NCBI GenBank assembly: GCA_918241715.1
Contig: CAKJYB010000009.1
Location: forward strand, 1 to 12,892
Direction of reading: 5' to 3'
From: Clostridiales bacterium
Lineage (GTDB): Bacteria > Bacillota > Clostridia > Christensenellales > UBA1242
Length of the DNA: 12,892 nt
Shown in pieces: positions 1 through 5,989 of this stretch. A program made the position numbers and the translations under genes. Under the pieces are notes generated by a model. It saw only the letters and a program-made list of their open reading frames with translations, searched no databases and was not told the DNA's origin. The stretch's first letter is position 1. Each line of letters opens with the position of its first letter.

Positions 1-2
1 AT

Positions 3-1760
3 TATAGTTTGCTTTCAATGTTTGGATTCAATGTTTCTTTGCAAGACTTGAAAAATTATGGAAAGCAAGGCTCAAAGACGCCAACTTATGCAGAATATCG
101 TGCAACAGATGGTGTTGATGTTTCAACAGGCCCATCAGGACAGGGTGTTGCAAATGCTGTTGGAATGGCCATTGCAGAGTGTGTGATGGAAGAAAGATTC
201 AACACAATTGGATTTGATATAATAAACAACTTTACTTATTGTTTTGCTTCTGATGGAGACATTATGGAAGGTGTTGCCATGGAAGCAGCAAGTTTGGCAG
301 GACATTTGAAGTTAAACAAACTTATTATGCTTTACGACAGCAACGATGTTTCTATGGACGGAAGACTTGCGCTTACAAACAGAGAAAATGTAAGAAGAAA
401 GTTTTTGTCAATGGGCTGGAATGTTATTGTTGTAAATCGTGGAAACAGCTATTCTGCCTGCACACATGCTATTGCAAGGGCCAAAAAGAGCAAAAACAAA
501 CCAACACTTATTATTTTTAGGACAACAATCGGCATAGGAACGCAAAAAGAAGGGACTTCTGCCGTTCACTCTGGTCTTTTGACAGAACAAGAACTTGCCG
601 AACTTAAATATGATCTCAAAGTTAAGGAAAGTTTCTTTATCCCTAGTGATGTGAGAGAACTTTGCATGGCAAGCACAAGACGTGGAAAACTTAACCACGA
701 AAAGTGGAACCAAAACCTTGCGATGTATTCAAGCACACACCCAGAACTTTACAAGGCTTTTTTCATGTTTTTCGACAAAAAGAAAATCAACTTTGAAAGA
801 ATTGTAAAAAATATTGCACGATATGATGGTCTTAGCACGGCAAAGTTGAATCATTATGCTTTGAGTGAACTTGCATATCAGAGTCCACAACTTTTGGGTG
901 GAACGGCTGATGTTGCAACAACGACGCTTGCGTATATTGACAACGCAGGAAACTTCTCACCGGGCTACAAAAGGGGAAAGAACATTCGTTTTGGTGTGAG
1001 AGAACATGCCATGTCTGCAATTTGCAACGGAATTGCACTTTATGAAGATTTTATTTCGTTTGACACGTCTTATATGGCATTTTCAAACTATTCAATTCCT
1101 GCAATAAGAATGAGAGCTCTTATGAAATTGCCCGTTTTGTCATTCTTTTCACATGACAGCATTGCTGTAGGCAGAGATGGAGACAACTTCCAGCCAATAG
1201 AGCAGATCTCTCAACTTCGTTCGATTATTGGAAACACTCTTTATCGTCCTTGTGATTATAAAGAACTTGTTGCGGGCTATCAATATTGCATAAAAGGGGA
1301 AAATCCTGTTTCCTTTGCGCTTACAAAACAAAACTTGGAACATGTTGACGGAACATCTTTTGATGGGGCTTTGCAAGGTGGATATGTTTTGGAAAACAAT
1401 TCGTTGAAACCAGAGATAATTTTGATTGCAAGTGGATCAGAAGTAAACCTTGCAAGCAAACTTGCACAAGAACTTAAAAAGAAACATCAAACAAATGTTG
1501 TTTCAATGCCATCTCTTGAAGTGTTTGAAAAGCAGCCAACTGCTTACAAGAATAAAGTCTTAAACAAAGACGCAAAGCTGTTGTTTGTGATTGAAGCAAC
1601 AAATGATACAAAGTGGTATAAAGTTTTAGGGCCAAAGTGCAGAGTCTTTGGCATAGATAAATATGCCGGAAACGGAAGTGGAGACGAACTTCTTATGCAA
1701 AACGGATTTAACGTAAAAAATCTTGCAAAAGTTGTTGAATCTTATTTAAAACAAAACTAA
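3..1760 (+). CDS. Transketolase-family enzyme, 5'-truncated by the window edge, with a divergent substrate pocket
   Basis: Thiamine-diphosphate enzyme that moves two-carbon ketol units between sugars (non-oxidative pentose phosphate pathway in classical members). The reading frame is open to the left edge; the TTG at 9 is an internal Leu codon, because the preceding Tyr-Ser continues the family alignment. About 75 N-terminal residues are missing, including the His residues equivalent to yeast H30 and H69. Numbering from the codon at 9, cofactor residues are kept: SDGD (metal Asp82), Asn112, His187, catalytic Glu332 in VREHAM, His382 and Asp390 in HDSIAVGRDG. By recalled alignment to yeast TKL1, several substrate contacts differ: H103 to Tyr27, R359 to Ala278, S386 to Thr305, H481 to Phe394, R528 to Lys440. 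The frame is intact to its stop, so this is not simple decay. Family membership is secure; the sugar used is unclear. No clear terminator follows it. Confidence 0.93.
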   Translation, partial: YSLLSMFGFNVSLQDLKNYGKQGSKTPTYAEYRATDGVDVSTGPSGQGVANAVGMAIAECVMEERFNTIGFDIINNFTYCFASDGDIMEGVAMEAASLAGHLKLNKLIMLYDSNDVSMDGRLALTNRENVRRKFLSMGWNVIVVNRGNSYSACTHAIARAKKSKNKPTLIIFRTTIGIGTQKEGTSAVHSGLLTEQELAELKYDLKVKESFFIPSDVRELCMASTRRGKLNHEKWNQNLAMYSSTHPELYKAFFMFFDKKKINFERIVKNIARYDGLSTAKLNHYALSELAYQSPQLLGGTADVATTTLAYIDNAGNFSPGYKRGKNIRFGVREHAMSAICNGIALYEDFISFDTSYMAFSNYSIPAIRMRALMKLPVLSFFSHDSIAVGRDGDNFQPIEQISQLRSIIGNTLYRPCDYKELVAGYQYCIKGENPVSFALTKQNLEHVDGTSFDGALQGGYVLENNSLKPEIILIASGSEVNLASKLAQELKKKHQTNVVSMPSLEVFEKQPTAYKNKVLNKDAKLLFVIEATNDTKWYKVLGPKCRVFGIDKYAGNGSGDELLMQNGFNVKNLAKVVESYLKQN

Positions 1761-1765
1761 CAAAA

Positions 1766-1785
1766 TTTCGACAAGTTTAGACAGG
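1766..1785 (-). promoter_or_regulatory. Tandem Spo0A-box-like repeats upstream of the 1841 operon
   Basis: Two adjacent 10-base direct repeats, TTTCGACAAG and TTTAGACAGG, match at 8 of 10 positions. On the minus strand the first reads TGTCGAA, an exact match to the core Spo0A box; the second matches 6 of 7. They lie about 45-60 bases upstream of the predicted transcription start at about 1828. Spo0A sites spaced by one helical turn are known from sporulation promoters. In this A+T-rich genome a single 7-mer can occur by chance (the same core occurs inside coding sequence), so this is a candidate only. Confidence 0.35.
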
Positions 1786-1815
1786 CTCAGTGTTTTATCA
1801 TAAAAAAACTCAATG

Positions 1816-1821
1816 TATAAT
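1816..1821 (+). promoter_or_regulatory. Sigma-A type -10 element (TATAAT) for the 1841-3677 operon
   Basis: A perfect TATAAT, preceded directly by TG, sits 19 bases before the ATG at 1841. Predicted start of transcription is near 1828, leaving a short leader that holds the GGAG ribosome site at 1831-1834. A -35 element is poor (TTTTAT at 1793-1798, 17-base spacer), which would suit an activator-dependent promoter. Confidence 0.6.
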
Positions 1822-1840
1822 AGTTTTAGTGGAGTGATTT

Positions 1841-2749
1841 ATGATAAACAAAAAAAGCGTTGTTTTAAGCGACATTGAAAACACAAACAAAAAGGCCGTG
1901 CTAACCATTCAAGAGCATGAAAATGGGCTTAATGGGACGCTACGGCTTTATAATTTTGCAAGAGAACTTGACGGAGTTTTGTCCCTTGGAATATTTGCAG
2001 ACCAAAAGGTGTATAAGGCTGGACTTACACAAACATCTCACATGCTTTATTCGTTTTTTGTAAATTTAAAAAAGATTCCAAACAAGTTTTCTTGTGCAGT
2101 AATAAATTTTCAAAATGCAGAGCCAAAGCCTATTTTGTTTGGATCAAGTGATGGGTGCAGTGAAAATATTTATGGAAGCATCATAAGCGAAATAGCGCAA
2201 GAAAACACCTATCAAAATGCAAAAAATGTTTTGGACAGGTATGGTGTTGAATTTGAAGAAAAAGAAGAGATAGACAAGGAAATTGACGAAAAAATTTGTT
2301 CCGAATGCAAAAATTGCTCAAATTGTGTATATAAAAAATACTTTTTTGAGAATGTAAAGGAAGAAAAAACAATAGACGTTTCTGAAGAAGCAGAGCAAAA
2401 AGAAGAAAAAGCATTTTATGAGAAACTTCGACCACAAATAGAAAAACTTTTTGAAAAGAATCCACAGGAAAAGAGTCTTGAAAAAATTATTCCAAATTCA
2501 AAATGGATTAAGGTTGAGTATGAAGACGAAGGCGACTTTTATGTGTTTGGACTTTTGTATGACAAAGATCAGCAAGTGAAATATGTCTGTTATGGTGTCC
2601 CTGCCGTGTATGATGAGCAGGCACCGGAAGAACTTTCTGGAGAGCCAATTTGGACTCCACTTGACAAAGAAAATGAAAAAGGTTTTGGGTTTTGGTTGAC
2701 ATATCAAGACGCAGAAACGGGAAAGCCTGTAAAAATTGTTGTAGACTAA
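1841..2749 (+). CDS. Conserved-type uncharacterised protein with CxxCxxCxxC cluster
   Basis: 302 aa, no signal peptide and no membrane segment, so probably cytosolic. Three parts are visible. An N-terminal beta-rich domain (about 8-105) includes GTLRLYNF and a LSLGIF stretch. A strongly acidic, Lys/Glu-rich linker (about 125-195) contains four cysteines at 153, 156, 159 and 162, all two residues apart. A C-terminal beta-rich domain (about 215-300) includes IPNSKWIKVEYEDE, YVCYGVPAVY and GFGFWLTYQDAETG. From memory, proteins with this ending are common as hypothetical proteins in gut Clostridia; no function is known to me. The cysteines could bind Zn or an Fe-S cluster. Start: ATG with GGAG 6 bases upstream. 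The stop codon TAA overlaps the AAGGAG of the next gene, so the two are surely co-transcribed and probably translationally coupled. Real gene: very likely; function: unknown. Confidence 0.88.
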   Translation: MINKKSVVLSDIENTNKKAVLTIQEHENGLNGTLRLYNFARELDGVLSLGIFADQKVYKAGLTQTSHMLYSFFVNLKKIPNKFSCAVINFQNAEPKPILFGSSDGCSENIYGSIISEIAQENTYQNAKNVLDRYGVEFEEKEEIDKEIDEKICSECKNCSNCVYKKYFFENVKEEKTIDVSEEAEQKEEKAFYEKLRPQIEKLFEKNPQEKSLEKIIPNSKWIKVEYEDEGDFYVFGLLYDKDQQVKYVCYGVPAVYDEQAPEELSGEPIWTPLDKENEKGFGFWLTYQDAETGKPVKIVVD

Positions 2750-2759
2750 GGAGAAAAAT

Positions 2760-3677
2760 ATGAAAATTTTTGCAATAATAATGATATGTGTTGTTGGGGC
2801 TTTGCTTCTTGCTCTTTTGTGGTATATGCTTTTTGGAATGATTGTTTTCAACATGACGTTTGCAAAAAGAAAGATGAGCAAGAAAAGGAGACTTCAAAAT
2901 GCTGAATATTATGGCATTGATTTGGAATGGTGGAACAGACACCCATTTGACAAAGTAAAAATCAAAAACAAAGATGGTCTTGAACTTGTTGGATTTTTGC
3001 ACAATGCACATTCTGACAAAACGGCAATTATTGTGCATGGGTATATGTCAAACCACAGCGAAATGCAAGGGATTTGCGATTTTTATTTGAGAAGAAGATT
3101 CAATGTTTTGGCTGTTGACAACAGAGCTCATGGAGAAAGCGAAGGAAGATGTATAGGTTTTGGGTATTATGACAGACTTGATCTTCTTTTGTGGATTGAA
3201 TATGTAAACAAAAACATTGGTGGAAAGATTGTTTTGCAAGGGCTTTCGATGGGGGCAACAGCAGTATGTTGTGTTTCTGGGGAAGATTTGCCAAAAAATG
3301 TTGTTGCCATTGTCAGTGATTGTGGGTTTGCAAACGGAGATAGACAGGTCTCATATGTAAACAGACAAAACAAAGTGCCACAGATAATAAAAAAGCACCT
3401 GTATAGTTATTTGAAACGGGTGCATGGATTTGATATGAACAAAGTTGATGCAACAAAAATTGTTTGCAAGACAAAAGTGCCAATTTTGTTTATTCATGGA
3501 GACGCAGACAACTTTGTCCCATTTGAAAATATGGAGATATTGTATAATGCCACACCTGAAAACAAGAGAGACAAATATGTTGTGAGTGGCGCAGGGCACG
3601 CACTTGCGATGAAAACGGCTGGCAAGGCATACGAAAAAAGAATAGACAAATTTTTGGCTGATTTTACTGATTTATAG
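2760..3677 (+). CDS. Membrane-anchored alpha/beta hydrolase (serine hydrolase)
   Basis: 305 aa. Residues 4-31 form one hydrophobic membrane segment followed by a Lys/Arg-rich stretch (36-44), so the catalytic domain is probably cytosolic or membrane-associated. The fold is recognisable by the HGYMSN oxyanion-hole loop (93-98), NRAHGESEG (121-129), the nucleophile elbow GLSMGA with Ser163, the acid Asp250 in IHGDADNFVP, and His280 in SGAGHA. Length and layout fit the YqkD-like group of Firmicutes hydrolases; the substrate is unknown. Start: ATG with AAGGAG (2748-2753) that overlaps the stop of the preceding gene, so the two form one operon. Its 3' end overlaps by 14 bases the end of a 53-aa gene on the other strand (3664-3825). 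Family call is secure, specificity is not. Confidence 0.9.
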   Translation: MKIFAIIMICVVGALLLALLWYMLFGMIVFNMTFAKRKMSKKRRLQNAEYYGIDLEWWNRHPFDKVKIKNKDGLELVGFLHNAHSDKTAIIVHGYMSNHSEMQGICDFYLRRRFNVLAVDNRAHGESEGRCIGFGYYDRLDLLLWIEYVNKNIGGKIVLQGLSMGATAVCCVSGEDLPKNVVAIVSDCGFANGDRQVSYVNRQNKVPQIIKKHLYSYLKRVHGFDMNKVDATKIVCKTKVPILFIHGDADNFVPFENMEILYNATPENKRDKYVVSGAGHALAMKTAGKAYEKRIDKFLADFTDL

Positions 3678-3825
3678 TTTCGTTGAAAGAGAGTTGACGT
3701 TCCATTTCCAGAACGTCAATTTTTTCGTCTTCCATTTCTTTTATTGAGATGTTTTCGTTGTCCGTTTCAAAAGGAATTGTTGAAAAGCCAACATAAACAT
3801 CATTTTCAAAAATTGCGTATTTCAT
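3664..3825 (-). CDS. 53-aa mini-gene overlapping the fibre-like gene
   Basis: A short frame beginning MKYAIFENDVYVGFSTIPF and ending FNETINQ. The ATG (3825-3823) overlaps the stop of the 226-aa gene as ATGA and has AGGAG just upstream, inside the end of that gene, which is the layout of a translationally coupled cistron. The middle is acidic (Glu/Asp/Lys) and there is no membrane segment. Small proteins of this style often follow tail-fibre genes in phages of Firmicutes; that is a resemblance in layout and N-terminal style, not a proven homology. Against it: its last third is the complement of the plus-strand terminator, with a few codons rare for this genome (CTG, CGT, CTC), and its end overlaps the hydrolase gene. 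Probably real, function unknown. Confidence 0.6.
   Translation of the reverse strand: MKYAIFENDVYVGFSTIPFETDNENISIKEMEDEKIDVLEMERQLSFNETINQ
3694..3725 (+). terminator. Rho-independent terminator of the 1841-3677 operon
   Basis: Perfect 9-bp stem TTGACGTTC (3694-3702) / GAACGTCAA (3711-3719) with an 8-base loop, followed by TTTTTT (3720-3725). It acts on the plus strand; on the minus strand there is no T run after the stem. It lies wholly inside the minus-strand 53-aa gene, so part of that protein is encoded by terminator sequence. Confidence 0.85.
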
Positions 3826-4502
3826 GAGATTCTCCTATAACCATAGATTCTAAGTTTAAATTCACTTACAGAGTTGTTTTTCTTGAAAGTAAAGGTTGAA
3901 GAGCATGGAACGCTGAATGCAGTAGAACCAACTCTGCTTGCTCCGGTGTTGTTTAAAAGATAGTATGTTGAAGAATCGCCCCAAAGGTCGGTATACAAAT
4001 AAACAAATCTTGTGTCTGTGTGGTAACAGAGAATATAGCCATAAAGTTCGTAAACTGCACCAGAGACGTAAGAAGCGCCAATTATGTCGGCAATATTTAG
4101 AGTTGTTTCACCAGAACTTGTTGAAGTGTTTGTGATGACAGACGCAAGTTTGACATACGGAAAAGAACCACCTTGAATTTGAGAAAGTTGGTCTTCAATT
4201 TCGTTGCTAAGTTCTTCAGACAACGCATCAATTTGAGAAGAAATGGTTTGGGACAGGGTTTGCTGTGCCTGTGATATTTGAGTTGAAATACTTTGTGAAA
4301 GAGTGCTTTGCTCTTGCGAAATTTGTTGAGAGATTGATTGAGACAACGACGTCTGCATTGTCTGTGTTGCAGAGTTTACAGACGATGAGACAAGTTGTCT
4401 TATTGTTGGGAGCAAACTTTCTGCAGAAGAATTTTTTGACAGAGCCCAAACTCTTTTTTTAAGCTCTTCAAGTTGATCTTCAAGATCCTTTGTGTTTAAC
4501 AT
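3822..4502 (-). CDS. Fibre-like protein: coiled-coil stalk of 15-residue repeats plus C-terminal beta domain
   Basis: 226 aa, no signal peptide. Residues 3-24 are a heptad-type helix (LEDQLEELKKRVWAL). Residues 55-99 are three consecutive 15-residue units (QSISQQISQEQSTLS, QSISTQISQAQQTLS, QTISSQIDALSEELS), with a weaker unit before (40-54) and a partial one after. Ile/Leu recur at unit positions 3, 7 and 14, the spacing of right-handed 15/4 coiled coils known from YadA-type trimeric stalks. Residues 115-226 are Ser/Thr/Tyr-rich, predicted beta, ending LRIYGYRRIS, like the tip of a phage-type fibre. The start is ATG at 4502, 7 bases after AAGGAG; an upstream TTG at 4523 is rejected because the ribosome site would lie inside the coding region. 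Second cistron after the SH3 gene. No other phage genes are nearby, so it is a stand-alone fibre-like gene. Function unknown; trimer structure is inferred. Confidence 0.8.
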   Translation of the reverse strand: MLNTKDLEDQLEELKKRVWALSKNSSAESLLPTIRQLVSSSVNSATQTMQTSLSQSISQQISQEQSTLSQSISTQISQAQQTLSQTISSQIDALSEELSNEIEDQLSQIQGGSFPYVKLASVITNTSTSSGETTLNIADIIGASYVSGAVYELYGYILCYHTDTRFVYLYTDLWGDSSTYYLLNNTGASRVGSTAFSVPCSSTFTFKKNNSVSEFKLRIYGYRRIS

Positions 4503-4544
4503 AAAAAAACTCCTTTCTTGCAAGATTTAAAACCAAGAAAGGAG
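4503..4544 (-). terminator. Terminator-like hairpin whose 3' arm is the ribosome binding site of the fibre gene
   Basis: On the minus strand an 11-bp perfect stem, CTCCTTTCTTG (4544-4534) / CAAGAAAGGAG (4520-4510), with a 13-base loop, is followed by seven T (4509-4503) and then directly by ATG (4502). It begins 13 bases after the stop codon of the SH3 gene. It has the form of an intrinsic terminator, yet AAGGAG in the 3' arm is the only Shine-Dalgarno of the next gene. The hairpin may both stop transcription and hide the ribosome site. No T run follows on the plus strand. Confidence 0.7.
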
Positions 4545-4557
4545 AGTTTGCAACGTT

Positions 4558-5193
4558 TTATGACATTTTTTTCTTTTTGCCTTTGATAAATACAAATGTA
4601 AATGCAACACCCAAAATTGCAACGACCAAACAAATTGATGTGATTATGATTGGGTTTATGCCGTTTGGGTCAACATAATCTGTTTTGATGTAGCCATAAA
4701 CAACTTCATTTTCGTAAACAAAGGAGATTGCCGTATATTCTTTTTTGCTTTTGTAGCCCTCATACAAATAGATTTGTTGGTGTTTTTCAAGAGTGATGGA
4801 AGTCTTTGAATAACCAGTTTCGGTTTTTTCATAGACTGAACACTTTCCGTTTGTTCTTCCGTTGAAGTTTGGTATTTCTTGAATGGAAGTGTTTTTTCTT
4901 ATCACAAGGTCGGAAAGAATATAACCCTCTTTTCCTGTTGTGATAATTTTGTAGAATGTGTAGCCATCTCCAGTGTATGATTTTGGAAAATCAGAATCTT
5001 TTTCAATCTCCACTTCGTCCTTGTGAGAAACGGAGTATAAAACTTCTGAAGTTAGGTTTGCAGACTGATAGACGTTTGCCGTGTTTGCTGTTACGATATA
5101 AGACAAGCCTGTTGTTTCGGCAAGGGCACGATTTGCAACAAAACTTGGCAAAAAGCACAAAAACATGAGTGCGAAAGCAAAAATCTTTTTCAT
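4558..5193 (-). CDS. Secreted, C-terminally anchored SH3-like domain protein
   Basis: 211 aa. Residues 1-25 are a clear signal peptide (MKKIFAFALMFLCFLPS..., ALA cleavage site before Glu26). Residues about 30-97 resemble a bacterial SH3-like module (VTANTANVYQSANLTSEVL, then YTFYKIITTGKEGYILSDLV); residues about 115-175 may be a second, weaker copy (GYSKTSITLEKHQQIYLY, VYGYIKTDYV). Residues 181-203 are one membrane segment followed by KGKKKK, so the domains face outside with a short tail inside. Such modules bind cell-wall peptides or sugars. The start ATG has no Shine-Dalgarno but a near-perfect promoter ending 6 bases upstream, so the mRNA is predicted to be leaderless. It is divergent from the amidase gene and is the first gene of the fibre-like unit. 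Architecture is well supported; exact role unknown. Confidence 0.85.
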   Translation of the reverse strand: MKKIFAFALMFLCFLPSFVANRALAETTGLSYIVTANTANVYQSANLTSEVLYSVSHKDEVEIEKDSDFPKSYTGDGYTFYKIITTGKEGYILSDLVIRKNTSIQEIPNFNGRTNGKCSVYEKTETGYSKTSITLEKHQQIYLYEGYKSKKEYTAISFVYENEVVYGYIKTDYVDPNGINPIIITSICLVVAILGVAFTFVFIKGKKKKMS

Positions 5194-5199
5194 ACAAAC

Positions 5200-5229
5200 A
5201 TTTTACCAACAATAAATTTTGATTGTCAA
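5200..5229 (-). promoter_or_regulatory. Sigma-A promoter of the SH3 gene, predicted leaderless
   Basis: On the minus strand: TTGACA (5229-5224), 18-base spacer, TAAAAT (5205-5200), then 6 bases (5199-5194) and the ATG. A start 7 bases after the -10 falls on the A of the ATG. No purine-rich ribosome site fits in the 6-base gap. Confidence 0.75.
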
Positions 5230-5269
5230 GCAACAACATAAAAAACAAATCTTTTGAATAATATAAACC

Positions 5270-5959
5270 ATGAAAACTATTGTTGTAAAAAGAAAAATAC
5301 TGCTTGTCATTTTGTGTTTTGGTTTGATTTCCTGCTCTTTGCTTGGCATTGTTTTTGGTGCAAAATTGGCTTTTAGCAAACCGGCAATTTCAAAAACCAT
5401 TGTCATTGATGCCGGGCATGGTGGAATAGATGGTGGGGCAACAGGAAAGACGACAAACGTAAATGAGAGCTATTTAAACCTTGTCTATGCAAAACGCTTG
5501 GAACAAATTTGCAAGGAGTTTGGATTTAAAGTTGTTATGACCAGAAAGGACATGAATGGGCTTTATGATGAGACGGCAAAGAGCAAGAAAAAGAGTGAGA
5601 TGGAAAAGAGAAAAGACATAATAGAAAGTGCAAAGCCGGACGCCGTTGTCAGCTTACACATGAACAGCTTTTCTGACAAAAACGTAAGGGGAGCTCATGT
5701 GTTTTACGGACAAGACAATCAGGCTGGACAAGAGCTTGCAGAGAATGTTGCAGAATGTCTAAACAGAAACATAAAATACGCCTATAAAAATGTTAAGGTG
5801 GGGGACTACTTTGTTTTAAACAACTCAAAGTGTGCAAGCATTCTTGTTGAATGTGGTTTTTTGTCAAATCCGGAAGAAGAGCAGTTGCTCCAACAAGATG
5901 ACTATATACAAAAATTTTGTTATAACATTTTTTGTGGAATATATCTTTTCTTTAAATAA
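5270..5959 (+). CDS. cwlD: CwlD-like N-acetylmuramoyl-L-alanine amidase
   Basis: Zn-dependent amidase (Amidase_3 family) that cuts the bond between N-acetylmuramic acid and L-Ala of peptidoglycan. In B. subtilis CwlD acts in making muramic-delta-lactam of the spore cortex. 229 aa, close to the usual ~237. Residues 9-33 form a signal peptide or membrane anchor. Motifs in order: VIDAGHGGIDGGA (Zn His50), NESYLNL (Zn Glu66), TRKDMNGLYD (91-100), the KKSEMEKRKDII stretch, VSLHMNS (Zn His130), GAHVFYG (141-147), and ILVECGFLSNPEE (catalytic Glu194). The LYD and VFYG stretches favour CwlD over vegetative amidases. No Shine-Dalgarno; AATAAT/TAATAT lies 5-7 bases before ATG, hinting at a leaderless start without a clear -35. 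Divergent from the SH3 gene and single-gene, closed by a two-way terminator. The role in sporulation is inferred from similarity. Confidence 0.87.
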   Translation: MKTIVVKRKILLVILCFGLISCSLLGIVFGAKLAFSKPAISKTIVIDAGHGGIDGGATGKTTNVNESYLNLVYAKRLEQICKEFGFKVVMTRKDMNGLYDETAKSKKKSEMEKRKDIIESAKPDAVVSLHMNSFSDKNVRGAHVFYGQDNQAGQELAENVAECLNRNIKYAYKNVKVGDYFVLNNSKCASILVECGFLSNPEEEQLLQQDDYIQKFCYNIFCGIYLFFK

Positions 5960-5960
5960 A

Positions 5961-5989
5961 AAAAAGTTGGCTGTTGTCAACTATTTTTT
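5961..5989. terminator. Two-way terminator between cwlD and the GNAT gene
   Basis: Stem AGTTGGC (5965-5971) / GTCAACT (5976-5982), 7 pairs with one G-T wobble, loop TGTT. A run of A precedes and TTTTTT follows, so each strand sees a T run. It lies between the ends of two convergent genes and overlaps the TAG stop of the minus gene. Confidence 0.75.

Noticed and set aside
9..11. TTG as the start of the transketolase
   Set aside because: The frame is open to the window edge and the preceding Tyr-Ser codons continue the family alignment; the true start lies outside the window.
771..777. Perfect Spo0A-box core TTCGACA
   Set aside because: It lies inside transketolase coding sequence (Phe-Asp codons) and shows that the core arises by chance; similar cores occur inside spoIIE near 7961 and 9021.
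1761..1840. Terminator after the transketolase
   Set aside because: No stem of more than a few pairs followed by a T run was found; the gap is better explained as a promoter region.
2508..3038. Long open frame on the minus strand (176 codons)
   Set aside because: Antisense to the 302-aa and hydrolase genes, low-complexity His/Phe/Lys composition, no ribosome site.
4206..4340. Short DNA repeats suggesting a CRISPR array or satellite
   Set aside because: Period is 45 bases with imperfect copies and no spacers; it is fully explained by the 15-residue protein repeats.
4503..4523. TTG at 4523 as start of the fibre-like gene
   Set aside because: Those codons contain the AAGGAG itself; ATG at 4502 has ideal 7-base spacing from it.
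5223..5228. TTGTCA as -35 of cwlD
   Set aside because: At 17-base spacing there is no -10, and the cwlD -10-like sequence is about 30 bases away; the bases belong to the SH3 promoter on the other strand.
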